From: Anthoceros angustus
Taxonomy: Eukaryota; Streptophyta; Anthocerotopsida; Anthocerotales; Anthocerotaceae
Direction: 5' to 3'
Length of the DNA stretch: 64,000 nucleotides
NCBI GenBank assembly: GCA_010909165.1
Contig: MU008151.1
Coordinates: 372,001 to 436,000 of the forward strand
Under the pieces are notes generated by a model, which searched no databases, was not told the origin of the DNA, and saw only the letters and a list, made by a program, of their open reading frames with translations. The translations under genes were made by a program, and so were the position numbers. Shown here one piece after another: positions 37,246 through 49,100 of the stretch (positions are counted from its first letter, which is position 1; each line of letters begins with the position of its first letter).

Positions 37246-37446
37246 TTGCTCAGTCCTCAGTTAACCAAGCAATACTTTGGTTTTCTCTGGATTTGTCCAG
37301 AATCTGAGGGACCTCCATATCGAAAATGGCCTCGAAAACCTCTCTCCCCGAACTTCCGTCATCGGCACTTTAAAACTTTCCGCACAATGCGTAACACACC
37401 TTGGTGGACGTTGTCCGACGCACATTATTCGAGGAAATCTTGTCAC

Positions 37447-37937
37447 CTCAAAGCATAGGGTTTGCATCAGACGCACATATAGCTCTGTGGTGTTTTCATG
37501 GTCCAGCGATCCTAGGTGGCCAGGGTTTGGGAATCAGAACAGGGTGCAGCGCTTTTTAAAGTGTTGCCACAATCCGGCAATGTCAAGGGAGACTGTTGGC
37601 AAAATCAGCAAATCTCAATGAGAATTCCTATGAAGATTTGCACACGAGGGTACAGGGACTCGAGGAGCAGATAAACAGGCTACTAGACGAGCTAATAGGT
37701 TCAGGCACTCGAGGAGCAGATAGATAGACAGGCTATTAGACGAGTTAATAACCTATTAGCTCCTCTAATAGCCTGTAGGCTATTCGCTCCTCGAGTCCCT
37801 GTGCTCTCGCTTGCAAATCCAACAACAATGTCCCTTATGAATCTTCAGATCGTTGACGGATTGCGGCAACACTTCAAAAAAGCTTTGCACCCTGTTCTCA
37901 TGTCTATCTAATGCAAACCCTATGCTTTGAGTCATTG
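37447..37937. repeat. ~490-bp imperfect palindrome (foldback element)
   Basis: The left arm starts tcaaagcatagggtttgcat (about 37449). The right arm ends with its complement, atgcaaaccctatgctttga (about 37911-37930). Inside, the arms also pair through aacagggtgca/tgcaccctgttc, aagtgttgcc/ggcaacactt, and cagggactcgaggagc/gctcctcgagtccctg. The centre lies near 37735-37750 (aataggtt...aacctatt). No open frame of interest. It fits a foldback or MITE-like element, or a hairpin-RNA source. Confidence 0.85.
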
Positions 37938-39827
37938 GAAGAGCCTTGCCTTGCGCTCCACTTTTTTCTTGCCCTGCCTGTTTGGACCAGCTGTTGCCAC
38001 CTTTTTAGGTGCCATGCCTGTTCGGAGCAGCTGCTGCCGCCTTTTTTAGTGCCATAGGTCCCAAAAACACCCAATACGCCGGAGTTCAGCAATATAACAC
38101 GCTATACCCTTACAGACAGAGAGGAATTGTAGACGACGGGAAAGCGGGACCGTGTCCTGAATATCTAGGGCACATAGAAGACATACGTACAGAGTAAGTA
38201 CTAAGCAGGAGACTGACATAGAAGTCTTATAAAGAACTCCATTAAAGAGGATGTCAACCTTAGAGGAAACTTACATTCTTGATTCTTGAGAATTCACGGC
38301 CTTGAACTGCTCGCAGATGGTGGCCTACACGATATCTGCTAAAAACATCACGGGGAGAACTCGGACCTCAGAGAAACGTGACAAAAAACAGTGGTTGAAT
38401 TGTGACCGGGCGCATTGCAATCCAGACTGCCGGTATTAACTCAAGCAAAATAGCTGTGAGCTCAGAGATGATGTCACCTCATGCGTCAAATAGACATCGG
38501 CAACTTAGTACGACCATGGAAATCATCATCCCTCAGTCCCTAAGGTGAGAAGCAATTTGGGAGCTAAAACAAGTGCCTCAATTTTGAACCAGACCCCGGC
38601 AAGCTTCAGGGGCAACTGTCACACTTAAAGCTCACCCTGAAAACCTTGTGCAAAAGGTGTAACCAATGAGCTATTAGATTGGGTTGAGACTGTTGGAATC
38701 TAAAGTGAGGGACTCTACTAGCACACATTCCAGGTCAAAAGGCACGAGTAAATGCATGACTAGTGTCCAGATTCAGCAACAGCCTGAATGTGGTCCAGAT
38801 TCAGAGTAACATCAACAGCACAACACAAAATGCACACAAGATGTCAGTACCTGCTTGCAGCAAATCAATGGCCAATGTTGACCAATGTCCCCCCAGAATG
38901 TGCTGGCGCAGGGTGAACCACCTGCAACAGCATCACAGAGGAACTCCATGAAGTCTCGCTCCACCGAAAACACACCAAAACCGACCCATATCTAACCCGA
39001 GGAATGTCTTCAGGATCTGCTTTAAGGGACGGTGCTGCCAAGAGCTTGCATTGCACACGATCACCTCCTTTCACCGTACAAGAAGCCTGTAAAACCCAGA
39101 ACAAACAGAATTACGCTTGGTACTGTGTGTGGAACCCATGCCCCCTCCCAATGCAGAAGGCATAGAATAATTGCCTTGGTAGCAGGCTGCCCATTGATGA
39201 CTGCAAGCCCATGCTTGATGCTGCCCTGGACTCGTGCCCTGCTCACTCGGGGAAGCTGCTCAATCAACCAGCTACAGGACCTAAGGCCCAGGGCTTCATT
39301 TTGACCGGCGCCGACCGGCATTTTCCACCTGCTCCCGGTTTTCCACCGGACAGGGACCGGCACTTTTTCGGGACTCTCGGTTCAGCCACGGTATGTTGAA
39401 ACAAGTTACTTCGAACATGGATTGCCTATTACTCTATATTTATACTTTTAAATTAATTAAAGAACAAGCCAAGGTGGAAGCGAAGTGTGATCTACACATA
39501 AACTGGGACGGCCGCCACGAAAAAAATGGGCACTTGTTATATCCACATTATTTTTTAAATAATCTTTAATGCTCAAAAACTGGTTCAATCGATTTTGTAA
39601 TTTTAATTTACAGTTAGTAATTTATAAAAATTAATTATTCATTATTACTGGAAATAATATAGTCAATTTACATTTGAAGCTGTAGGTAGTCCACTTTTGC
39701 TTTTGTGACCAAATGTGGTTTGCCTAAGTGTGCATGCACGAAAGTCTTCTTGTTTATATCCGTACACTATTGCACCTATGTTCTTTTAAAACTCTCTCAA
39801 TAATATGCTATTATATCAACAAATAAG
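37938..39827. other. Intergenic, no recognised gene
   Basis: It begins with a doubled ~40-bp unit (gcctgtt.gga.cagctg, about 37976 and 38016). A minus-strand frame at 39363-39061 with a hydrophobic end was considered but matches nothing I know. From about 39420 the DNA becomes AT-rich, leading into the RNase III island. Confidence 0.45.
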
Positions 39828-41736
39828 TTAATAATCAATAGTGCCTTGAATAATTTTGTAATCTCTTCCCAGAATTCCAAGTACAACTTGAGCTGCTGCA
39901 CTTTCGGCATTTTTCTTGCATGTTTGTGGGGTACCTATACGTATGATAGTTTCAATGACCTCACTCGTACTTGAATTCGTGATTGAGACCTTTACCCTGC
40001 ATGTGAATCTGTACAATAATATTATTGTGAGCATAGGTTTCAAGTTGCAGCTTCTCATAATAAATATGTAGGTAATATCTCACCTTATCTCATGAAACGG
40101 TCCTTCTACATTCTCTATGGAGTATATTGGTAAGTGCCAATGTCTTCGCAAACAGATTTCATTGAGCTGTGACTTGTATTGAGAAAAAGAAACGTCATGT
40201 ATTGTTTTCTTATATGTCGTATGGTCTACAAAAGTAAAAATATTGTTAAGATAAGGATTCAAATTTTGAATATAATAAAGATTGATGTATAAGAATGCTT
40301 ACTTAGCTTGTTTTGTAGACCTTCCATCAAATCTATAGCGTTGCGCTGTACCTGGATCAATTAAAGACACATTCTTTACCAACTTTTTTTGTTGTAAACT
40401 TGATCGTGGATTTAATTCAGAGTAGTCCAAAACTTGATTGTGGATTAAATTCAGAATAGTCCAAAACTTGATTGTGGATTTAATTCAAAGTAGTCCTAAA
40501 CTTGATTGTGGATTTAATTCAGAGCAGTCCAAAACTTGATTGTGGATTTAATTCAGAGCAGTCCAAAACTTGATTGTGGATTTAATTCAGAGTAGTCCAC
40601 TAGGACTTTTTACAACAGACGGCTCCGTAGCGTATTTTTTTTTATAACAGGGGACTCCGTAGGGCTTTTTTTACAAGAGGGGATGGTCCCAACAGTGAAC
40701 TAACTCAAAGTTGCTTGACCGTGGAGTTTGAATGGACCCACGTTTATGTGTTCCTCTTGAAGATAGGACTTCATCAATTTTCAAGTTTTCATAGTATGAA
40801 TCTTAATTTTAAATAAGGCTTTTATTTTGGTGCAACCATTATTCTTTTTCGTATTATGACATGAAGTAAAAAAGGACATAGGATTCTTACCAATAAAGGA
40901 GGAGCTAATAACACATCCAGAGTGAGTATCGGCGATAGAAGTGGTTTTATAATTTCCCACGTTTTTTGAAAATCATCCTCTGTATCAAGAAAAATTGCAG
41001 CAATTATACTTTCGACAACATCTGCCAAAACCTGCTTAAGAGATCAGATTTAAATAAGTTATTTATTTGGCCTTATAAAAACCTCATATTATACATACAT
41101 ACATCTAAAATGCATAAACCACAAAGAAAATTCAATAATAAAAACAATAAAGTACCTTTGGACATTTCTCTTTTTCATCAAGACCTTCATGAACGATTTT
41201 AGTGTAGCTCATGATATGAGCATGAATTTTTTTTTCTTTGTGTTGTATGTAGCGGCTGAAATTATGCTTGACTGCAATTTTTGCCAGTGACTCGTTGTTT
41301 GCCATAGCTGCCCTCATACGGGTCATGTCCCCTTGTGAAGCATTTGGATAAGTAGCATAGAAGTGTCTAGTTAACATGGCATAAAGCAAGCTGTCCCCTA
41401 GATGTTCTAGCCGCTGTAAAAACATTCAATCTAGTTAACACGGTATAAAGCAAGCTGGCCCCAAGATGTTCTAGTTGCTGAAAAAACATTCAATCACAAG
41501 ACATGATTCGAGGAAGAAGGGAAATCAAGTGTAACTTTATTAGTACGTCGCAGTAAAAAGTTAAAAAATAAATAAAACTCCATCCCGATAGCTTATACCT
41601 CGTAAGATTTGCCTTGCTTATGCGACTTGTGAGTTATTGCCTCTAACAAAATACTTTTATCCCGAAAAACATAGCCTAATATTTGCTCGAGTGCATGGAT
41701 GGCTTGGCTTGGTGAGAGAGTTACGGATTCTTCCAT
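39828..41736 (-). CDS. RNase III-like protein with dsRBD (RTL type)
   Basis: Six exons, all in phase: 41736-41599, 41413-41156, 41031-40891, 40351-40303, 40225-40084, 40008-39828, giving 302 aa. Residues 10-135 form an RNase III domain with signature YE/RLEHLGDSLL across the exon 1/2 junction and LADVVESIIAAIFLD in exon 3. All acidic positions of the metal site (E, E, D; D, E of LAD-x2-E) are present, so it is probably catalytic. NAIDLMEGLQ (exon 4) precedes a double-stranded-RNA-binding domain (NEICLRRHWHLPIYS... to KKNAESAAAQVVLGIL). One RNase III domain plus one dsRBD and no helicase or PAZ fits plant RNASE THREE-LIKE proteins (RTL2-like), which cut structured RNA or rRNA spacers, rather than Dicer. 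It lies in an AT-rich island and uses AT-rich codons, unlike most neighbours. Confidence 0.9.
40396..40602. repeat. Six 34-bp tandem repeats inside an RTL intron
   Basis: About six units of aaacttgattgtggatttaa ttcagagtagtcc-type sequence lie between RTL exons 3 and 4 and enlarge that intron to about 540 bp. Units differ by one or two bases. Confidence 0.9.
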
Positions 41737-42730
41737 TACTTCAACTTAGGTCCAACTAAGATAGATGGGATAGGAAGAGTTAGTTATGACAGATAGGTTC
41801 GAATTTTAAATGTCACCACAGAAATCCAGGTGCACTGGACTCTTTTGAATGAATTTTATAGTGCGAAAACCACCTATCTAATAATGCTACTGGTAATGAT
41901 CATAGTGATGGGTAACTGAGTTCTAAAATTAGCTAAGTACTTTTATATGCACATCAATCTTTATATACAAGATCGATTTGTGTTGTCAAGTTAGATAGTT
42001 TCTTTTCTAAGAAAAATTTGCCTTGTCCAACCAAGTAGTTTCTTCTTGCTATTCTAAAGTCTAAGTGAGTAATTGACGTAATAATTACTAGTACCTTAAA
42101 TTTACTAATTTAAATAAATACTAGTTTTAAAATTTTAATTAAGTACCTTGAACCTTACTAATTATTTAATAATACTTCAGATCTTGCTATTTCAAGTAAG
42201 AGTTTTAAGGCTTGAATATCCTTGACCGGAACCTCTCTAATTCAGGTACTAGTTTTAAAGCTTAAATACTTTGGAGGGCAAGGCCTTTCATACATGTTGC
42301 CTGTGCATACCTTTACCTGACCCCGTAAGTTACATGACCGGATAAAACATCCCTGCTTGTGACTGACAGCAGGGGATCCTGCCAGGTGGGGCCGTCTCGC
42401 CGCTTCTTCGTGTTCGAGAGTTCGAGGTATTTGTGATCATGAAGCAGCGAGATTCTGCCGGGGGCTTGCCATTGGCAGCTCCAACGTGGCTCGTGTGGTC
42501 GCTGCCTTCTTGACACGCAAGCCGTTCCAGTGGACTTGCAACTCCTGGCGTCCTCCCTTTGGATCAAGCTAGCACAGTGGCGGCACTGGAGAACCTGCAG
42601 CAGCGCCCGCCCCTGGCCAAGGAAAAGCTCATCCAAACTCCAGGCCTTCTGGGCCGCCTTTGAGACCGCATCTCGGCCTGCTGCGATCGCGAGTTGCCGT
42701 CAATTGAGCATCAGGATCAGCCACATCGCA
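41737..42730. other. AT-rich upstream region of RTL gene, then GC-rich upstream region of the next gene
   Basis: No conserved frame seen. Composition changes abruptly near 42200-42300 from AT-rich to GC-rich. It separates two divergent genes and should hold both promoters. Confidence 0.45.
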
Positions 42731-43439
42731 ATGGCTCTGTGCTCGGAAGCAGCAGCAGCGGCGGCTGTGGTGGTGGGCGAAGTCTGCTCCAGGATGCCTT
42801 CTCCCGCTGGCAAACGCGGTGCAAGGGCGGTGTTCTGCAGGCCGCTCGCAGTGGGCTGCCGTATGTCCTGGACGCAGGTAGCACCGCCGCCCGCGTTGCA
42901 TTCTCTGGTTGTGGAGGATAAGAGCTGTGCCACAGGGGGATGCAGTTGCTGACTGCTGATGCTTTGGTCATGCATCTGCCAGGGAGGCCAGGACGAAACC
43001 TCGCCTGTAAGCTACGGGAGCCTGGGGAGGGAGAGCCAGTGGCTCAGTGAGAACTTCCTGGACCTGCGTTTGAGATCCTCATCGTGAGTGAACATCTCTT
43101 GCGGAGATGAAACAGTATAGTGACATGAATCCTTACCAGCATTGGTCACCTTGTGTGCCGGGCCCTTGGTTGAGGTAGTGTCTGCATTGCAGGCTCATCT
43201 CCAGTGAAGCTTCCAGTGCCTTGAGGCGGCATTTTGAAGTAAGGGACCCGGTCATGGAGAAGGAAGCAGGGTCTGACGAATCTTCAGGCTGGCAACATTC
43301 TATGGCAAGAGTGCATGATCAGGTTCCGTGTCTTTCCTGCATTGATTCCGTCGGTGCAGACTGTTGCAAATCTGTGCGCTTCTCTGAGCACATAGCACAT
43401 CTTTCATCTGTGTGTTTAGATGTTGATGGGCGACTATGA
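42731..43439 (+). CDS. Unrecognised 164-aa protein, three exons
   Basis: Exons 42731-42877, 42983-43083 and 43193-43439 join in phase with good GT-AG sites. The protein begins MALCSEAAAAAAVVVGEVC, an Ala/Val-rich, possibly targeting, start. The middle exon has a Ser-rich stretch with a hydrophobic SQWLSENFLDLRLR motif. The last exon has ALRRHFEVRDP and a Cys-containing tail. I do not recognise the family and assign no function. Support comes only from the splice sites, the phase and the gene-dense context. The last exon runs to the first stop, so further splicing is possible. Confidence 0.45.
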
Positions 43440-43872
43440 GTACAATGCGCTTGAGAGCTATCACTCCGCGCCCTCTGCTTCTCGTTGCAGCTTCTTGGAA
43501 GAGTCTTGGTGCTGAGGAAGATCGGAACAGAGTCTGTACAAGGGCAACATGAATGAATGGCCTTTGAAATAGGCTTGCTGTGAAATAGGTAGTGAGTAGC
43601 GGATTGTACAGATGAGAGCCAGAACAGTGAAAGACAACGGTGACAAGCGAAGTGTACCAATGGAACTTGCGTATAATGTTGAGCTTCGATTGTTTTGTCA
43701 GCGAATGCTGAGGAGCGGTTGTGACATTATACAGGGCCACACTCAGTTAGAGTTGGAACTAGTACAGATGAATCGAGAACCAATGTTCCTGACGCCAATA
43801 TTCCTGTGCTACCTACAAAACTGGAATTGCAGTCTTAGTGTGCACGTATGTCCAAATATGGGGAACACGCTA

Positions 43873-45272
43873 TCATGGTTCCCAAGTGTCCCAGCCGTCT
43901 TTGTTGGTCCGCCTCGAGTTCAAGCCTTTGGCAGACAGGCTTGGCACTAGTGACCGAGCAGAAGTTCTTGCAGCTTCAGTGTCCTCCCACTCTTCGTCAT
44001 CCCACACTTCATCCCATCCATCGGCAGATGAGTCCTGGCCAAAAACACTTGATAGGTCGACGGGAGGAGAACTCATCTCCACTTCCTGGTACTTTGCACC
44101 AGCCCCATGCCGCTTTCGTGCCTTGCATCGGTAACAGATGCAGCTGCATGTAGTTCCCAATATAGCCAACACCACCAGGACCCCTCCAATGACTCTCGCG
44201 CCCCCTCCCCACGCAACAAGGCTCTGGAAACGATCAGGGTGTGATGAAACATTCGGCTTCTCAGAGGGCACTTCGGCCTCACAGGATATCTGTGTGCCCG
44301 TCAAGCTGATGGTGAGCAGGGCGGGGTCGGCCGTGGCTGTGTTGATCACCCCAATCGTCACCTGCAAGGCCACGTGATGAGCTACTCCTTCCTGGAGGAC
44401 ATGCAAAGACATCCGCAATAGCTGCAAAGAGTTTGCAAAGAGTTTGCTTACTTCAGATTCCCCGTCCCTGATCTCCAGCTCACTAGGCTCCACTTTGAGG
44501 TTGCCTGGAGAAGTGATCTTAACCAGCACGCCCTTCGAGCCCTCCTGTTTCAGCTTCAAAAACCAACGGTGATCTGGAATCGTACGACACGCGTTCCTTT
44601 AGCCTCATCAGCAGCCCGAGGGACACCGGCTCTAAATCAAGGCCGAAAACAACTGGAAAGAAACAGCTTACCTTCATCTCCAGTCTGATTGATGCAGTAG
44701 GAAACCTTGCTGGTATTGCAAGGCCGGTAAGAACAAAATGATTCAGTTTCCTTTGCCTTGGCATCTTTGCTAACCCCGTCTCCTGGGGGAACCCGTTCTA
44801 AACCATCAGGCGGAGCCAGAAGAGGAGGAGGCGGAGGAGGTGGAGACGTATTCGGAAGTGGAGGGGGTGGAGGAGGTGGAGACAGAGAAGGAGCTGGAGG
44901 AGGTTCTGCTCGCCCCGGCAGTGCAGCTGTCGGATTCGGATCTTTCACAGTCGGGGAAGCCGGCTGTGGAGGACCCTGCGCTGTCGTCTCCCCGCCCGAC
45001 GTGGATCCACCTTCAGCTACATCAGCCGCCGCCGCTGTCTTAGTTTCCTGCCCTGCAACATCCCCTTCCAATCTCCTACCACCAGCCAGCCGGAGCGGGT
45101 CACCTAGCCTCATCGCGTCCACAGCTCCCCCATCTTCCACGGACACGTCTTTCGCCACTGGTTGAGAGGCGAAGATCTTCCCCGCACCTCCAGCAAGAAG
45201 TGACAGCCACACAAGCCACACTACGAAGGCCGGGAGAGCAGAAGCCCGCCGTCCTGCTGTACTCACTGCCAT
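43873..45272 (-). CDS. Type I membrane protein with proline-rich ectodomain
   Basis: Exons 45272-44672, 44573-44452 and 44391-43873 join in phase, giving 413 aa. It has an N-terminal signal peptide (about residues 14-33, ALPAFVVWLVWLSLLAGGAG), a proline-rich low-complexity segment (about 130-170, PPPPPPP runs), a Cys-containing segment (CSYRPCNTS), a beta-rich extracellular region, one membrane helix (ARVIGGVLVVLAILGTTCSC) and a cytosolic tail with repeated WDE/DGWD acidic-Trp motifs ending NKDGWDTWEP. The layout and tail resemble uncharacterised plant 'transmembrane proteins' such as Arabidopsis At3g51580; function unknown. Codon use is GC-rich. The gene is followed by the + strand unknown gene, tail to tail. 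Confidence 0.8.
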
Positions 45273-46100
45273 TCCAGCTGCTGGTTGTCGATTACACTAT
45301 CTGTCCATATCCCGGCTGTGCAAGCGAATCAATCAAGCGCCTTCCACTTCCGATCCAAGCCACTCAGGTTTGTCCCGGCTTCCGATCAGCAGCCTTTTCG
45401 ATGAGGTGAAACCGAATTAGGCCATCCCTTCACGGCCATTCGAGTCCGTCGCTTGCCAGCTGACACCTCCTGAGCTCACCACAACCGATCCGGGGAACGC
45501 ACACGTCAACACGCAAGGGCTCCAAAAACGCAGCCCAGACATAACACAATCGCAAACTATGTACAGGGATCGCAGCAAACCGGGAGCCAGCATGGAATTG
45601 GCACCAAAACCTCATCGTCCGCGAGATTCTTCACATCGAAGCCTACTCTCCCTCAATCCACAGTCGTCAACCTCGTTTTGCCTCGACACAGTCGTCACGA
45701 TCGGCACCCGGGTTAACTGTACCCTGACCCCAGCCTAGGGCTAGGATATCCCCGACTCCCATGTTTAAGGCGTTGCCGTGTTGGAGAGTGTCGTGACTAG
45801 TTTCAGCTAGCCGGTAACTCATCACTGTTTTTCGGATGTAGGCCAATGGATTTCGGACCCGCGACCTCCCTATGTGGGTGGACACACTAACAAACCTCTC
45901 ATCCCAACTTCAGCACTGCTATGACTCTTTGCTGAGTCTCCTAATACGGATAAGCCAAATGGCTCAAGTTTCTCACCGGTTCCGTGCAACATTCCAGATT
46001 TCACGTAGTTGGAGGCTACAGAGATCCATTATCCCACAATGCAAATGCAAATGCCGATGCAAATGCATTTCTCACAACGGAAGCAAGTGGAATGATAGCT
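45273..46100. other. Spacer between EIN2 3' end and membrane-protein start
   Basis: No conserved frame. It should hold the membrane-protein promoter and the EIN2 3' UTR. A short caaatgc run lies at about 46040-46065. Confidence 0.5.
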
Positions 46101-49100
46101 TTAATCCAAGGGGCCTGGAAACAGCATCACTGTGCAAATACATACACTTGCTGCAAAAAAGAGAGGAGTGAACCCACCTCTCCGGCCTGCACCCCCACCC
46201 ACACCACCTCCACAGGCACCTGTGCCTTGCCCGACAGCAGCACCGGGTGGCTTGTTAGATAGACGCCGTTTATATCGTTTCAACACAGATGCCAAGTTGC
46301 CTTTTCCTATAGGAAAAGCAACATCTCCGGCAGCTGTACCAGTGCGTCCTTTGCGATGCCCCACTGCTGATTCCACATCTCTGATGATGTCCAAGAACAT
46401 GGAGGCACTGGCACCCTTACCCTGGACAGCACAAGCCGCGTTCTGTCCCCATGGTGAGTTGCCGTGTGCATTTTTAGGTGAGTAACCGTTGGAAGGTGGG
46501 AATGCGTTGATGTGTTCCAGACCTCCATAGTCTCTCGCACTGCCTTGTCTGCCAATGGATGTTTGCTTTACTCCATTTTCCAGTACCCCATACTCTTGCA
46601 GACACAGACAAGGCAATGGGACCAGCCGTGGTTTCCCAAAAGCTGGCTCGAGGATACCCTGCAGCGGAAGCAGTTTAGGTCAGCATAAGCTTCTCAAACT
46701 GTGTCGGAGCAGATCAAGTGAGTGGCTAGAAGACTGATACCTGAAGCCGGTTCAATACGTATGTGTATTTCCCCCAGAGTTCTGGCCTGCTCTCCATCAC
46801 AGAAAGCTCCAGGACACGATGAACACACCACACTCCAAAGCTGAGCAGCAGTCCCTTGCTCCAAACACATTGATCACCACAACGGGGCATGGCACTGGTT
46901 CCAAAGCTAAGTTCAGGACCATTCTTTACTGGAACGCCCACAGATCGACCGTGGTTCTGCCAGTGCTGCTGGTCGCTGCACATTCTATTGAGTGAGTCAG
47001 AGGCCAACCTCTGATGAGCCGCAATGGAAGCAATAAGGTCCTGGTCTGAGCCACCACTGTCAAAACGAAATAGCCAATCTGAACCTTCCAACCATGACAG
47101 CTTGACAATACATGCCTTGAAACTCTCCAGCATTTCTACTTCAAAATCGGTTGCCCCAGCATTCCCACTAGGCGGAATAGAAGGTCTACCAGAACCATCC
47201 ATACCAAGAGGTTGGATTCTACCATCCAAAGAACTCTCTGTCGTTCCGAAAAGTTGCTCAAATGGCTGCGTCGACCAAAGGGACTGATTTCCAGAAGCTG
47301 GCATTGGCTGGGTCGAGAAGCCATCTTTGGATGACCGAGACGGTGAAATTTCATCAAATGCCAATGGAACCCTAGATTCAGTACCAAACTCTTCCTGCCC
47401 AAGTGCAGAACCACTGAACGTAGCAGGCCGTGTACCCTCAGTCCACTGAGAAACTGAGTCGAATTGATGTGTCATATCCAGTTCCCCAGTCGCTCTAGAC
47501 ACAAGCGGATCCCATCGGCCTGTGGCTCTGCTCACAAGAGGACTCCACCGAGGGAACTCATACTCTGATGGCCCAAAGCTGGAATCATCTGGAATCACTA
47601 CATTGGACTGGCCTGCCTGTCTTGAATATCGCATATCCAGGTACATGGGTCTTGCTTTCACTCTGGGAGAGACAGGGCTACTACTAGGACTAGATCGATT
47701 CATAAATGAAATACTTTGATATCCATGAATCGTGGCAGGTTGGTGGTCATACTCCTCACGAGATGCAGGAAGCTTCATACTGGAATAAGGGCGTTCATTT
47801 CTGAACTGTCCACTCCTGCCCAGTATATCAGGTGAAAGGCCAAATCGAGATGAAGTTGATGCTGCTGCATTAGTGTGTGCGCGCAGATATGCATCCATTC
47901 GGCCCAGCTGGTCAGAGAAAGTCTGTGTTTGCCAGGATTTCTTGGGCTGCCTGGAAGCAAATGACTGCAGGTCACCCCTTTCATTCCCATTCTGCTGTCT
48001 CTGTTTCGCCGCTGTACCATGCTTGGTGCTCGGTGGCCCTACTGGCTGCCCATGGAAGTCGAAAATATTGCCCCAAAATTCATCGAGGATTGCAGCAAAT
48101 TGCCGCCGAGCTGCTCGGCCCAACCCTGAAAGTCTGGATAGACTACCACTGCCACTTCCGCCCCCACTACCTTCACTGGTGTCACTTCGGCCTCCAACAC
48201 TTCGTCCTGACCCAGGGCCTTCATATACCAGGGAGGTGAGACTTCCACTACGGCCAGGCAGGACCACGTCTTCAGGCCCTACATTCTCCCAGGCATCTGC
48301 TTCCTCGTGTGTGTCTAGCAAGTCCAAATCTGCATCAAGGCCTACCTCTGCATCCACCTCTGCCTCGGAGTGTTTCAATGTTGAAGAATCGATGTCACCC
48401 TCCTTCAAGTCACGCATCAAGCTCTCACTTTTACTGCCCGCACTCCCCAGCATAGACCCTGCTGGAGACTGTGCAAGAGGTGATGGGCCTGGAGTTGAAG
48501 TTGAGCTCGGAGACGAAAGCGACTCCTCAAGAAAACAGTCATCACAGCTGACCACAGGCGGTCGCTTCAATACTTCTGCTTCAGGATCTGCCTCCACACT
48601 TAAATTGGACGCAGACTTTGATGGCACAGCATAACCAAGCAATCCCTGAATAGATTCACCTAGGCCCCTCGACAGTGAGCCTTCTTGAGAAGAGGCTAGA
48701 CAATTGCTGGAAGGCAAATCAACACTCTTTTCATGGTGTTTCTGTTCATGTTCAGCACAAGGAGGATGATCCTGTGCTGCATTTATGTCACTACCAATTA
48801 CCCCCTCCTGTTTTGAAACAGTTTCTCCTTGCATCATTTCATATTCCTCGATCCACAATTGCCTCCGCAGCTCTTGACTCTCAACTCGCAATGGGGTTAT
48901 AATCATCCAGACCAGGAAACCCACTGACATAAATACTGCAACTAGCATGGTAGAAAACAAGGCTGCTTGTCCTGTCTCTGCCCATGTCAGCGACCACCAC
49001 TCTAGGTTTGCTACTGTCTCCCAGCTTGCAAAATTTACCCACTCATCACTTTCTCCGAAAAGCATGTCGGAGACAAGCCATATGTCCAGAAAGAAAACTA

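Noticed and set aside
39061-39363. Hydrophobic minus-strand frame as a first exon of the PAS1-like gene
   Set aside because: It does not resemble the first FKBP domain of PAS1 and has no matching splice phase.
40396-40602. CRISPR-like array (regular 34-bp repeats)
   Set aside because: The units abut without unique spacers and lie in a eukaryotic intron, so this is a minisatellite.
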